From Bifidobacterium sp. ESL0704 (lineage in GTDB: Bacteria > Actinomycetota > Actinomycetes > Actinomycetales > Bifidobacteriaceae): a stretch of DNA of 64,000 nucleotides. Of this stretch, positions 16,980-26,349 are shown in pieces. The stretch lies in the NCBI RefSeq assembly GCF_029392075.1, contig NZ_CP113929.1:682001-746000 (forward strand). The letters run 5' to 3'. Position 1 is the first letter of the stretch. Every line of letters starts with the position of its first letter. The translations under genes were made by a program, and so were the position numbers. The notes under the pieces are model-generated. The model saw only the letters and a program-made list of their open reading frames with translations, searched no databases and was not told the origin of the DNA.

Positions 16980-18554
16980 TCACGCATCCTTCCTGAACAT
17001 GCTGAGCATTCGATAGGTCACCAGGAACCCGCCGAACACGTTGATCGAGGCGATGGCCGCCGAAATCACGGCCAGCACCGTTACCAGCGTATTGGCCGAG
17101 CCGATCTGTAAGAGCGAACCGATGAGGATGATGCCGGAAATGGCATTCGTCTGGCTCATCAGCGGCGTGTGCAGCGAGTGCGTGACGTTGGAAACCACGT
17201 AATAACCCACGAAAATCGCGAGGATGAAAATAGAGAACGTCATCAACAGCTTCGAGTCGGCGAAGGCCAACGCGATGGCGAGCAGAATGGCCGCAATAGC
17301 CATGAGCACAGTGTTGCGCTTGCTCTTTTGTGCCTTGATGGCTTCTTCCTTGGCCTTTGCCTCCTGTTGCCGAGCCTTCTTTTCCTCGGGCGTCAGTTGT
17401 TTTGCCTTGTTGTCGGTTTTCGCCGCCGCAGAGACCGAGACCTTCGGCGGTGGCCAGAGGATCTCGCTTTCTCGGGTCACGGTCATGCCGCGCTGCACCT
17501 CGTCGTCAAGGTCGAGCGTGAGCGTGCCGTCCTTCTTGGGGGTCAAGAGCTTCATCAGATTGACCACGTTGGTGCCGTAAAGCTGCGAAGTCTGCTGCGG
17601 CATACGGCTGGCGAGGTCGGTATAGCCGATGATGGTCACGCCGCCCTCGGTGGTGATCTTCTTGCCGGGCTGCGTCAGCTCGCAGTCGCCGCCACCGCTG
17701 GCCGCGAGGTCGACGATGACCGAACCGGGTTTCATACCGGCGACCGCGTCCTTGGTGAGGGTGAGCACGCCGGCGCCACGCACCAGCGCGGTGGTGATGA
17801 CGATATCGGCGTTGGCGGCTTCCTTGGTATACAGTGCCAGTGTCGCCTTCTCCTGATCGTCGCTCAACGCCTTGGCGTAACCGGTGTCGGACTTTTCCTG
17901 CTGGGCTCCTTCGGCACGCACGAAGGTGGCGCCAAGGGACTCGATTTGTTCGGCGGCTTCAGGGCGCACGTCGAAGGCGCGGACCTCGGCCCCCATCGAA
18001 GCGGCCGCACCGATGGCCGCGAGACCTGCCACGCCTCCGCCGATGACGAAGACCTTGGCCGGAGCCGTTTTGCCCGCTGCGGTGACTTGTCCGGCGAACA
18101 TGCCGCCATAAGATTGTGCGGCCTCGATCACCGCGCGATAGCCGGAGACGTTCGACATAGTGGAAAGCACGTCAAGCGACTGCGCTCGTGAGATTCGCGG
18201 CACGGCATCAAGTGCCAGGGCCGTGATGTTGCGATGCGCCAAGGTGTCGAGCAGCTTGGCGTTGCTGTGCGGCGCAAGACGGGAAACCAGCATGGCACCT
18301 GACTTCATCCCGGAGATCTCATCAGGCGTAGGGGTGTCGACGGTGACGACGATGTCGGCTTTCCAGACATCCGCGGTCTGGCCAATCGTTGCGCCTGCCT
18401 CTTGGTATTCATGGTCGGAGAAGTTTGCCTCTTCTCCCGCTCCGATTTCTATAGTGACATCGTAACCGAGCTTTTTCAACTGGCCGACGGTTTTCGGTGT
18501 CGCCGCAACCAGCCTTTCGCCCGGTGATGTCTCTTTGGGTATTCCGATAATCAC
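16980..18554 (-). CDS. pntA: NAD(P) transhydrogenase subunit alpha
   Basis: A 524-aa fused alpha subunit. Domain I (about 1-370) binds NAD(H): [17 protein letters not shown], then [16 protein letters not shown] and [11 protein letters not shown] charged, Lys/Ala/Glu-rich linker (about 385-425) leads to four C-terminal hydrophobic helices of domain II ([14 protein letters not shown] and following, ending [10 protein letters not shown]). It starts at GTG 18554 with AGGAAGGAG 7 bases upstream. It is the first gene of the pntAB operon. In fermenting bacteria the enzyme balances NADPH and NADH at the expense of the proton gradient. The 187 bases before the next gene must hold the promoter. Confidence 0.95.
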   Translation of the reverse strand: MIIGIPKETSPGERLVAATPKTVGQLKKLGYDVTIEIGAGEEANFSDHEYQEAGATIGQTADVWKADIVVTVDTPTPDEISGMKSGAMLVSRLAPHSNAKLLDTLAHRNITALALDAVPRISRAQSLDVLSTMSNVSGYRAVIEAAQSYGGMFAGQVTAAGKTAPAKVFVIGGGVAGLAAIGAAASMGAEVRAFDVRPEAAEQIESLGATFVRAEGAQQEKSDTGYAKALSDDQEKATLALYTKEAANADIVITTALVRGAGVLTLTKDAVAGMKPGSVIVDLAASGGGDCELTQPGKKITTEGGVTIIGYTDLASRMPQQTSQLYGTNVVNLMKLLTPKKDGTLTLDLDDEVQRGMTVTRESEILWPPPKVSVSAAAKTDNKAKQLTPEEKKARQQEAKAKEEAIKAQKSKRNTVLMAIAAILLAIALAFADSKLLMTFSIFILAIFVGYYVVSNVTHSLHTPLMSQTNAISGIILIGSLLQIGSANTLVTVLAVISAAIASINVFGGFLVTYRMLSMFRKDA

Positions 18555-18741
18555 GATTGCTCCTTCCTTCCCGATGATATCCGTATATCATGATTGCATC
18601 GCGGTTGTTTTGGTGCCGTTTCATGTTCCGATATTGGACATTTGCATGGAACGACAATGGTGTTGTTGCGCTGATTGCTCCGAAACGCGCTGATTGGTGA
18701 AACTCTGATATTCGGGGAATCGCGCATAAAGCATATGCATA

Positions 18742-18948
18742 TCAGGAGTATTGTCCGCTTCGTTTGCGGGACGGTGCATCACGGTCCGTATGCTGGTGTG
18801 CCCTGAATGTCTGCCCATCGTCAATGCGGGCCTTGTTGCGTGCCGCGGCTTTCTGTGCGCGTTCGATCATTGCCTTGGAGATGCTGTGCGGCAGATCGTC
18901 GCCTCTCGTTGCACGCTTTTTCAAGGTCTTTCGATATTCGATACCCAT
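18742..18948 (-). CDS. Small basic protein of unknown function
   Basis: A 68-aa, strongly basic protein (TLKKRATRGDDLPHSISKAMI, then AQKAAARNKARIDDG). The ATG has AAAGGAG 7 bases upstream, the main argument that it is real. It lies between pntA and the duplicated xseB tail, with a 14-bp inverted repeat just before it. No family was recognised. The opposite-strand frames over the same bases lack ribosome sites. Confidence 0.5.
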   Translation of the reverse strand: MGIEYRKTLKKRATRGDDLPHSISKAMIERAQKAAARNKARIDDGQTFRAHQHTDRDAPSRKRSGQYS

Positions 18949-18970
18949 CGCGTTCTCCTTTGAACATGAA

Positions 18971-19013
18971 GTTGTTGTTATCCGTCGTAAATGAGTCGCC
19001 GGATAACAACAAC
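18971..19013. repeat. 14-bp inverted repeat upstream of the small basic gene
   Basis: Arms gttgttgttatccg (18971-18984) and the exact complement (19000-19013) are separated by 15 bases. It could be an operator for the gene starting at 18948 or a terminator for xseB; no long T run decides this. Confidence 0.55.
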
Positions 19014-19037
19014 TATAGTCTCGTGGGCAAAGTTGAT

Positions 19038-19202
19038 GTGAGCGCGCTGAAGCGCGCGAAGACGGAATCTAATTTGGTACTACTCCAAATTAGATTGCTG
19101 AACCGTTAAATGGAGAGTCCTGTGGGCTCTCCATAGGTGAGGTGAGCGCGCTGAAGCGCGCGAAGACGGAATCTAATTTGGTACTACTCCAAATTAGATT
19201 GC
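19038..19202. repeat. 61-bp direct duplication of the xseB 3' end with its hairpin
   Basis: Bases 19038-19098 and 19142-19202 are identical over 61 bp, 104 bases apart. Each holds a perfect hairpin (12-bp arms with a 7-base loop; arms aatctaatttgg and complement) and a gcgcgc/gcgcgc palindrome. The second copy contains the last codons and stop of xseB, so the first is a duplicated gene end plus probable terminator. Between them is a third small hairpin (tggagag/ctctcca). Confidence 0.9.
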
Positions 19203-19513
19203 GTACCGGCGGTCGCTGCTGTCGACTGCTGCTCGGCTTCGGCGGTCTCAAGCTTTGCGCGTACCTCGTTCAAAAGGCTTTGGGCGCGTTTGGCCAGCGC
19301 TTCGCCGACCTCCCACTGGTGCATCGACTGATCGAGGTTCAAACCGCCGGCCTCGAGCGCCTGCACGGCCTTGATGAGGTTGTCGCGTGCCTCTTCGTAT
19401 GGCATCTGGGCGATCTGGTCGCGTTCCTTGTCGGTGAGGCTTGAAGCGGGGGCGGTTGCCTGCTCGGTCTTGTTCTCGGCGTTCTTGTTTTCCGAATCCG
19501 TGGTTGCTGCCAT
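19184..19513 (-). CDS. xseB: Exodeoxyribonuclease VII small subunit
   Basis: A 109-aa XseB. The family core PYEEARDNLIKAVQALEAGGLNL, then DQSMHQWEVGEALAKRAQ, is clear. It is preceded by a 35-residue polar N-terminal extension and followed by an Ala/Glu/Gln-rich tail. The small subunit binds XseA in a large complex that digests single-stranded DNA from both ends. It lies 109 bases downstream of xseA on the same strand. Its stop codon sits in the loop of a hairpin that has been duplicated further downstream. Confidence 0.93.
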   Translation of the reverse strand: MAATTDSENKNAENKTEQATAPASSLTDKERDQIAQMPYEEARDNLIKAVQALEAGGLNLDQSMHQWEVGEALAKRAQSLLNEVRAKLETAEAEQQSTAATAGTQSNLE

Positions 19514-19622
19514 GTTGAGTCCTTACTTTGTTGGTGTGGTTGTTTGCTGTTGTTTATTCTGTTGCATCAGAACGTTGACGTGTGCTGTTTTGCGCGAGAT
19601 ATTCGATTGGTGCGATTCCTGG

Positions 19623-20951
19623 TTATTCCGGATTGACGGTTTTCGCCTCGGTGACCACCTCGCCCTTCTTCAGTGTCAAGGTGAGCATGTCTCCGGGAGC
19701 AATGGCCGAAGCGTCGTCAAGCACGTGTCCGTTGCCTGCCTGTACCACCGCATATCCGCGATCGAGCGTCGATTGCGGGCTCAGGGCGCTCAAACTGGCA
19801 TGGAGCTTTTCGATCGTGAGGCTTGCATCGTCCACGAGCCGTGTCAAGCCCAGTTGCATCCGCTGCTTTGATTCGTCGAGGAAGCGCTGGTGCGGTTCGA
19901 GCATCGTTTGCGGATGTGTGAGGCTGGGACGGTTTGCATAGCCTTCGATGACACGGATTTCGTTGTCGATGCGGGACCGGACGCGCATGTTCATCTGCGC
20001 ACGCGCGTTGGCGATGAGCTGCCACTGTTCGCGTACGTCAGGCACCACTTTCTTGGCGGCGTCGGTGGGAGTCGAGGCTCGCAGATCGCTGGCCAGGTCG
20101 ATGAGTGTCCAATCGTCTTCGTGGCCGACAGCCGAAATGATGGGGGTCTCGCAGGCCGCGGTGGCCCGTACCACGCCTTCGTCGGAGAAGCCGATGAGGT
20201 CTTCGAAGCTGCCGCCGCCGCGGGCGACGATGATGACGTCGACCTCGGGATCCGCATCGAGTTTCTGAATGGCTGCGATGACTTCCGGCGGACATTGCAC
20301 GCCCTGGACGTGCGAATGAACGACTTTGAACTTCACGGCCGGCCAGCGCAGGTTGACATTGGTGATCACGTCGCCTTCGGCTCGGGCCTGCGGGGCGCAG
20401 ATGAGTCCGATGCATTTCGGGAATTCCGGCAGCTCGACCTTGTTTTCCTGATCGAACAGCCCCTCGCCCTTGAGCTTTTTGCGTAGCTCGTCGATTTGCG
20501 TCTTGAGGTCGCCGGCGCCGATGCGTCGGATGTCGTCGGCGACGAAGCTCAGGCGGGTGGCTTTGACCCACACGTCCGGCTTGCCGTGGATGACTACGCG
20601 GTCGCCTTGATGGAAGCCCGAGGCCATGGCCACGAAGTTGCGGAAGCCCATCACCGAAATCGAGATGTCCTCGAAATTGTCGCGCAGGGTGATGTAGCCG
20701 GAGCTGGCGCGACGCATGTTGATCTCGACGATTTGTCCCTCGATCCACGAACCGGGCCAGCGGTGTACGGCGTCGTGGTATTTCTGGCTGACCACGCTGA
20801 CCGGCCACGGGTTCTCGGGCGTGGTGTCGCGCGCCAGCCGTGGCAGCTCGCCGGGACGTCTCAGCCCTTGCTGGGTTGTCAGTCCCGGATCTGCGCCCGG
20901 ACCCGCATTTTGGTTGGGTGCCGTGTACCCATATCTCGTATTGAATGCCAT
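19623..20951 (-). CDS. xseA: Exodeoxyribonuclease VII large subunit
   Basis: A 442-aa XseA. The N-terminal OB domain (about 30-125: WIEGQIVEINMR, GYITLRD) leads to the catalytic domain with CIGLICAPQARAEGDV, VIIVARGGGSFEDL and AVGHEDDWTLIDLASDLRAS, then a coiled-coil region and a C-terminal beta segment (STLDRGYAVVQ). The ATG at 20990 lacks a ribosome site. The ATG at 20951 (MAFNTRYGY) has AGAGGA 10 bases upstream and is used. The enzyme trims single-stranded DNA in repair and recombination. Confidence 0.94.
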   Translation of the reverse strand: MAFNTRYGYTAPNQNAGPGADPGLTTQQGLRRPGELPRLARDTTPENPWPVSVVSQKYHDAVHRWPGSWIEGQIVEINMRRASSGYITLRDNFEDISISVMGFRNFVAMASGFHQGDRVVIHGKPDVWVKATRLSFVADDIRRIGAGDLKTQIDELRKKLKGEGLFDQENKVELPEFPKCIGLICAPQARAEGDVITNVNLRWPAVKFKVVHSHVQGVQCPPEVIAAIQKLDADPEVDVIIVARGGGSFEDLIGFSDEGVVRATAACETPIISAVGHEDDWTLIDLASDLRASTPTDAAKKVVPDVREQWQLIANARAQMNMRVRSRIDNEIRVIEGYANRPSLTHPQTMLEPHQRFLDESKQRMQLGLTRLVDDASLTIEKLHASLSALSPQSTLDRGYAVVQAGNGHVLDDASAIAPGDMLTLTLKKGEVVTEAKTVNPE

Positions 20952-21148
20952 GATTCCACAATCCTCTTGATGAAGGACAAGGATGGCCATCTTGAGATGA
21001 ATTTCAAGGTTCTTGATTCAAGGGTGGACAAATTTTCGAGGCTTTCGCCAGACATCCTGATAAAAAAATAAATGTGAAAATTTTGAACTATGAATTTCCG
21101 CACTATTCCGCCGTTATTACTAAATCTGGGGGAGAAACGCCGATTGAA

Positions 21149-21164
21149 TCCCTAGATATAGTAT
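21149..21164 (+). promoter_or_regulatory. Possible NrdR box upstream of nrdD
   Basis: CTAGATATAG (21152-21161) differs by one base from the core CTATATATAG of NrdR boxes and lies about 120 bases before nrdD. A second half-like site (CTATAGTGA) starts at 21175, but the spacing is not typical, so the call is weak. Confidence 0.35.
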
Positions 21165-21279
21165 TTGGGGCGTCCTATAGTGATGGAAGACACAGAAAGT
21201 TACACGCGTGTGATTTCATCCATGTGATTTGTGCGATTCTGTATCGGAGTTTTGTCAGATGTAAAGGAAGGGTAAGTTG

Positions 21280-23676
21280 ATGCAGGCTCAGGTTCTGGAT
21301 GCGCCCACAAAGTCAACCACGGCGACAAAGGCCGTGTTGGTCGAAAAGCGTGACGGGCGAATTGTCGATTTTGACACGGTGAACATCATCGCCGCTGTGA
21401 AGTCGGCCTTTAAGGATCTCAACAAAGAGGTTGGTCCTGAAGAAGAACAGATGATTCGTGATCTCGCCAATGGTATTGAAGGCGAAGTCAAGGAGCGTTA
21501 CAGCGGCCCGGCCAAGATTGAGGATATCCAGAATCTTGTGGAGCACGGACTTGTTGAAAATCATTTGTATGATGTTGCTCGTAACTATACGAACTATCGT
21601 CTCAACAGGGACATCGACCGCGCCAAGGCCACCGATATCAACGCCGCCGTCGATCGTCTGGTCAACAAGGACGAGACGCTGGTGCGCGAGAACGCCAACA
21701 AGGATTCCAACGTCTACGCCACGCAGCGTGATCTGCTGGCCGGCGCCGTCTCCAAGGCCTCGGCTTTCTCCATGCTTCCCAAGCGCGTCTCCAACGCACA
21801 TATGAAGGGCGACATCCACTTCCACGACGCCGATTACTCGCCGTTCACCGCCGAGACCAACTGCTCGCTGCCGAACTTCGCCGATATGCTGCACAACGGT
21901 TTCGAGCTGGGCAACGCGATGATGGACACCCCGAAGTCCATCGGCACCGCGGCCACGCAGATCACGCAGATCATCAAGGACATCGCGGGCGACCAGTACG
22001 GCGGCCAGACCGTCAATCGCGCCGACGAGATGCTCGACGAGTACGCTCGCAAGGATTACAAGAAGTTCCTCGATCAGGCGCACACCATGATTCCGGATTC
22101 CATGCCGGAGGATGTGGCCCAGCAGATCGTCGACGGGCTGAAGGCCAACGAGCCCAAGACCCTGCACTTCGACGCCGATCGCAAGCCGATCCCACAGGAC
22201 ACTCCCTTCCACGCCGATGCGCCGAAGCTCGAGCAAATCCGCGAGATCTACGCCAAGATCATGACCCGTAAGGCCATCTACGACGCCATGCAGACCATGG
22301 AATACCAGATCAACTCCAACCGCGTCTCCAACGGCCAGACCCCGTTCGTCACCGTCGGCTTCGGCCTCGGCACTTCGTGGTTCTCCCGCGAGATCACCCG
22401 CTGCATCTTCCTGGTGCGCATCCTCGGCCTCGGCCGCGACCACCACACCGCGATCTTCCCGAAGCTCACCTACGCGGTCAAGCATGGCATCAACTCCGAG
22501 CCTAGCGACCCGAACTACGACCTGAAGCAGCTCGCGCTCGAGTGCTCCACCAAGCGCATGTACCCCGACATCCTCTTCTATGAGAACCTCGTCAAGATCA
22601 CCGGTTCCTTCAAGGCGCCGATGGGCTGCCGTTCGTTCCTGCCCAGGTGGACCAATCCCGACACCGGCAAGGACGAGGAGGAAGGCCGTCTGAACCTCGG
22701 TGTGGTCACCGTCAACATTCCGCGTATCGCGCTTGAATCGCGCGGCGACAAGGACCGCTTCTGGAAGATCTTCGACGAACGTATGGATGTCGCCCACGAA
22801 GCTCTGCAGTTCCGTATCATGCGCTGCAAGCAGGCCAAGCCGATCAACGCGCCGACGCTCTATCGTTACGGTGCTTTCGGCCGTTTGAATGCCAACGACA
22901 ACGTCGATCAGCTCTTCAACCGCGACCGCGCCACCGTCTCGCTGGGCTATATCGGCCTTTATGAGGCGACCAGCGTCTTCTACGGCAAGGACTGGATGCA
23001 GGATCACAGCTGGGATGCGGAAGGCAAGGAATTCGCGCTTTCGATTGTCAAGAAGATGAACGCGCTGTGCGCCAAGTGGGCCAAGGAAGAGGGCTATCAC
23101 TATTCGCTCTATTCCACGCCTGCCGAGTCGTTGACCGACCGCTTCAACCGCATGGATCGTGAGAAGTTCGGCCGTGTGCCGGGCGTGACCGACCACGACT
23201 TCTATACCAATTCGTTCCACTATCCGGTCTGGCTGTCGCCAACCCCGATGGAGAAGCTCGACTACGAGAAGGACTTCCCGTACTATGCTTCGGGCGGGTT
23301 CATCAACTACTGCGAGTTCCCGACTCTGCAGACCAACCCGAAGGCGCTCGAGGCCGTGTGGGATTACGCCCACAACATCGGCATCGGCTACCTCGGCACC
23401 AACACCCCGATCGACCACTGCTACGTCTGCGGTTTCGAGGGCGACTTCGAGCCGACCGAGGAGGGCTTCAAGTGCCCTGAGTGCGGCAACTGTGACCCCG
23501 ACAAGTGCAACGTCACCAAGCGTACCTGCGGCTACCTCGGCAACCCGGTGCAGCGCCCGATGGTGCACGGCCGTCACGAGGAGATCACGCACCGCGCCAA
23601 GCACATGAGCGGCGAGACCGGCCATGTCGTGCTGAAGGACGGCACCGAGCGCGAATGGTACGAAGAGGCCAAGTAG
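21280..23676 (+). CDS. nrdD: Anaerobic (class III) ribonucleoside-triphosphate reductase
   Basis: A 798-aa glycyl-radical enzyme that makes deoxyribonucleotides without oxygen. The N-terminus (about 20-110) is an ATP-cone regulatory domain (VEKRDGRIVDFDTVNI). The barrel follows (GDIHFHDADYSPF, TNCSLPNF). Near the C-terminus are the zinc cysteines (CYVCGF, CPECGNC) and the glycyl loop RTCGYLG, with the radical glycine at about residue 751. Length fits the family. ATG 21280 has AAGGAAGG upstream; the TTG codon just before it is not needed. The activase nrdG lies 400 bases downstream behind a hairpin, so it may be transcribed separately. Confidence 0.97.
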   Translation: MQAQVLDAPTKSTTATKAVLVEKRDGRIVDFDTVNIIAAVKSAFKDLNKEVGPEEEQMIRDLANGIEGEVKERYSGPAKIEDIQNLVEHGLVENHLYDVARNYTNYRLNRDIDRAKATDINAAVDRLVNKDETLVRENANKDSNVYATQRDLLAGAVSKASAFSMLPKRVSNAHMKGDIHFHDADYSPFTAETNCSLPNFADMLHNGFELGNAMMDTPKSIGTAATQITQIIKDIAGDQYGGQTVNRADEMLDEYARKDYKKFLDQAHTMIPDSMPEDVAQQIVDGLKANEPKTLHFDADRKPIPQDTPFHADAPKLEQIREIYAKIMTRKAIYDAMQTMEYQINSNRVSNGQTPFVTVGFGLGTSWFSREITRCIFLVRILGLGRDHHTAIFPKLTYAVKHGINSEPSDPNYDLKQLALECSTKRMYPDILFYENLVKITGSFKAPMGCRSFLPRWTNPDTGKDEEEGRLNLGVVTVNIPRIALESRGDKDRFWKIFDERMDVAHEALQFRIMRCKQAKPINAPTLYRYGAFGRLNANDNVDQLFNRDRATVSLGYIGLYEATSVFYGKDWMQDHSWDAEGKEFALSIVKKMNALCAKWAKEEGYHYSLYSTPAESLTDRFNRMDREKFGRVPGVTDHDFYTNSFHYPVWLSPTPMEKLDYEKDFPYYASGGFINYCEFPTLQTNPKALEAVWDYAHNIGIGYLGTNTPIDHCYVCGFEGDFEPTEEGFKCPECGNCDPDKCNVTKRTCGYLGNPVQRPMVHGRHEEITHRAKHMSGETGHVVLKDGTEREWYEEAK

Positions 23677-23702
23677 TTCGGTAGTCCTGTAAAAGCACAA
23701 AG

Positions 23703-23741
23703 GCAAAGGCGGTTCATCGTTTCGGATGCGGCCGCCTTTGC
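23703..23741 (+). terminator. Probable terminator after nrdD
   Basis: Arms 23703-23712 and 23732-23741 pair perfectly over 10 bp (gcaaaggcgg) around a 19-base loop, followed by a T-rich stretch. The remaining bases up to nrdG (23742-24074) contain no gene. Confidence 0.6.
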
Positions 23742-24074
23742 TTTGCCCGTTACTGATGGCCGTGGCTTATTTGGTTTACACCGTCGACGGGCGGATATGG
23801 GCGTGCATGCTGGTGTGCCGTGTGTCGTGGTTGTTGGCAGGCAATTGATACAGGAATGCATACCCGAAATGTCTGATCGGTAAGGTGCTGGTTTCGGTTT
23901 ATCGTGCTGATGGGGCAGCATGCGGCTGGTTTGGTGTCGGGCCTCCGTAGGCGTTGCCCGAATGGATTCACGGTGGGCGTGACAGGTGACGTGTTTATGC
24001 ATTTTTTGTTTTTACGCGCAAGAAATAATCGCATCATGGGTTTGATGTGAGCTGGATATTCGAAAAGGAACAAT

Positions 24075-24803
24075 ATGGGAAAACTGGCAGGCGGCAAGCT
24101 GCATGATTTCGCCGCAGACGAAACGGGTCGCGGGCCATGGATTCCCACGGTCTACGCCAATAATCCGAAGGCGGGGCAGTGGACCAGCGAGAAGCTGAGC
24201 CACGATATGATCGCCGACTACAAGCCGCTGGTGATGACCGATGGCGAGGGTATCCGTTGTTCTGTATACGTTTCGGGCTGTCCGTTCCATTGCGTCGAGT
24301 GCTTCAACGAATCCATCTGGGATTTTCAGGCCGGCCATCCCTATACGCAAGGTCTTGAAGACAAGATCATCAAGGATCTGGGCAATGACGTCGTCCAAGG
24401 TATCACGTTTCTCGGCGGCGAACCGCTGCTCAACACCGGCGTGCTGCTGAAGCTCTCCAAACGTATCCGCAAGGAATTCGGTCATGCCAAAGATATCTGG
24501 TGCTGGACCGGCTATACATGGGAGGAGCTCATGCGTCCGGGCGAAAGCGCCGACAAGCTCGAGCTGCTGCGTGATGTCGACATCTTGGTGGACGGACGAT
24601 ATATGAAGGACCACCACGATTCGCTCCTGCAATTCCGCGGCTCCGGCAATCAGCGCATCATCGACGTGCCGGCTTCGCTGCGTGCGCACGATGAGAACGG
24701 TTCGACGGCGCCCGTTATCTGGTCGAAACTGCATGACCAGCACCGCTTCATCCCCGAGGTCTACGGCAAGGACCGCTCCGCCGGCGAGGGTGCTGCCAGC
24801 TGA
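24075..24803 (+). CDS. nrdG: Anaerobic ribonucleotide reductase activating enzyme (radical SAM)
   Basis: A 242-aa radical SAM activase that creates the glycyl radical on NrdD. The iron-sulfur motif CPFHCVEC (CxxxCxxC) follows MTDGEGIRCSVYVSG. The SAM-binding GGEP motif is in FLGGEPLLN, and the WCWTGYTWEEL and DGRYMKDHHD blocks match NrdG. It is longer than the E. coli protein (about 154 aa) owing to a 45-residue N-terminal segment and a C-terminal tail, as in many actinobacterial forms. AAAAGGA lies 5-6 bases before the ATG. Confidence 0.95.
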   Translation: MGKLAGGKLHDFAADETGRGPWIPTVYANNPKAGQWTSEKLSHDMIADYKPLVMTDGEGIRCSVYVSGCPFHCVECFNESIWDFQAGHPYTQGLEDKIIKDLGNDVVQGITFLGGEPLLNTGVLLKLSKRIRKEFGHAKDIWCWTGYTWEELMRPGESADKLELLRDVDILVDGRYMKDHHDSLLQFRGSGNQRIIDVPASLRAHDENGSTAPVIWSKLHDQHRFIPEVYGKDRSAGEGAAS

Positions 24804-24844
24804 GCGGCATCGGCTGCCTACCTTGCTCGCGGTTTGTTGCGAAG

Positions 24845-25010
24845 CATGGGTCTGCGGCATCAACAAATAACAAAGCCGCAAACCCATGATAAAGGTGCCT
24901 TCCATCATGGCTTTGTGGCTTTCGTCGAGGCATATGCCGCAAACCCATGATTAGGGCCTTCTTCATCATGGCTTTGTGGCTTTTACTGGGTCGTATGCCG
25001 CAAACCCATA
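24845..25010. repeat. Left array: three 44-bp imperfect palindromes, 61-bp period
   Basis: Units are 24845-24888, 24906-24949 and 24967-25010, each 44 bp with 17-base linkers. Units 2 and 3 have arms of the form catggctttgtggc and gccgcaaacccat, pairing over 14 bases except for a C-C mismatch and a G-T pair. Related units flank the other side of the 25137-26123 gene. Confidence 0.92.
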
Positions 25011-25136
25011 GTGAGTCCGAAAGTGAGAATCGTCTTGCCGACGGTACCGGCTACTCAATCGGCATCGGGATATTGACCCGCGAGGTTTTTGCGCATTGTA
25101 TTGCGTTATGATGACTGAAACAATCTCCGGCAGACG

Positions 25137-26123
25137 TCACTTGATTGGGTATTGGACGTAAGTGGCGGCGGACGGTGGAATGCCTGCCAAGGCGAGTTTG
25201 TCGATGAGTGGCTGCTTGGCGATCACTTCTTGATAATCGGTTCTCACTATGGTAGCTCCGAAGCCGGTAAGCACCTTGGCGCGTCGTCGTTCGGCGTCGA
25301 CAACCGATCTGGTGTTATGGTTGTTGGTCATGGCAGGGTTGGTATACTTCTCCATCCCGTCGTATTCGAGTACGACCAACCGTCCGCCGTGCAAATGCCA
25401 AAGAAAGTCCACTCGATAGCGTGTATTCGGATGATCGGGATCAAAGAATTCCTGCTGTAACGAAGGAACCGTGAATCCTGCTTCGATGATTACGGCACGG
25501 CAGTGGGATTCTCCCCCGTTCTCGCTATCTGGATCGGCATAGTGCAGGACGCGATCGACTATTGCCGAACGCTTGGCGCTCAGAGAGGTCGTTGCTGCTG
25601 CTATTTTCGCTTTTGTGGTGGTTGCGCTGCGTAGCGCCGAGTCGAAAATGCCGAGACTTTGGTCGAAAGACAGTCTCGTGGCGCAGTCGATGAGAGTCTG
25701 CTCGACGCAAGTGACCTGTATTCCGTGGCATATGGAATGCTGCGCCTTGCCGACGTGCACCAATTCGATGCCTTTGGTGTGGTGCCTGTTGCTGGATCGT
25801 TGGGTAGCGAGAAAAATCGGCGAGCGGCGGTCGAGCTCGTACGAATATTCGAATCCGTGGATACTGGCCGCGCTCAGTGATGCGAACCTCCACGTCGGAT
25901 GCATCAGTTGCAGTGTGCGGATGAGATGCAACGTTCGTTGCCTTGGTGAGAGAGACGAATAATATGTCTTTGCCGCGTAGACGTTTCGGAAAACCCTTGC
26001 CAACTCGCCGCTGCGGGTTCGGTTGCGCATGGCTTGTCGTTCGCGTTCGTCGACGCCGAAGAAGAACCTGTTTTCGCGCTCGCTTTGCTGGATCTTGCGG
26101 ATAATCGTCGGATTTTGTCTCAT
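25137..26123 (-). CDS. DUF559-like PD-(D/E)XK nuclease-fold protein with N-terminal AbiEi-like region
   Basis: A 328-aa protein of a type common in actinobacteria. The N-terminal half (NPTIIRKIQQ, RTRSGELARVFRNVYA) resembles the transcriptional-regulator-like region of AbiEi/type IV antitoxin proteins. The C-terminal third has the DUF559 (Vsr-related) nuclease pattern: ESHCR, then YRVDFLW (Asp), then VVLEYDG (Glu-x-Asp) with KY, and a final RRRAKVLTGFGATIVR strand. A GTG at 26201 extends the frame, but ATG 26123 is a more natural start; neither has a strong ribosome site. The gene is alone and flanked on both sides by three-unit palindrome arrays. Activity and target are unknown. Confidence 0.7.
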   Translation of the reverse strand: MRQNPTIIRKIQQSERENRFFFGVDERERQAMRNRTRSGELARVFRNVYAAKTYYSSLSPRQRTLHLIRTLQLMHPTWRFASLSAASIHGFEYSYELDRRSPIFLATQRSSNRHHTKGIELVHVGKAQHSICHGIQVTCVEQTLIDCATRLSFDQSLGIFDSALRSATTTKAKIAAATTSLSAKRSAIVDRVLHYADPDSENGGESHCRAVIIEAGFTVPSLQQEFFDPDHPNTRYRVDFLWHLHGGRLVVLEYDGMEKYTNPAMTNNHNTRSVVDAERRRAKVLTGFGATIVRTDYQEVIAKQPLIDKLALAGIPPSAATYVQYPIK

Positions 26124-26349
26124 ATCGGTTGATGGTAGCGGAATCCGAACGGGAAGCGTGCCGTAATCGTGTTGTGTGGTCGAACGTTCGCGGTTATCCA
26201 CATTCCGGGCGTGTCGCGGCGGTGTTGTCCACAGGCATGACGGGTATTTGCATTATTGTCCACATCGGTTAGGGGGGGGCGTGTGGGTGGTGGCGGTGCC
26301 AAGTCGTGATACGGGTATTCGTATTCGTGGGAGGCGACGGCTTCTTCGT

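Noticed and set aside
21074..21280. A 68-codon frame upstream of nrdD
   Set aside because: No ribosome site; it overlaps the likely promoter and the possible NrdR box.
21313..23706. A 797-codon open frame antisense to nrdD
   Set aside because: Shadow of a high-GC gene; nrdD on the plus strand has all family motifs and a ribosome site, and the antisense translation shows no domain.
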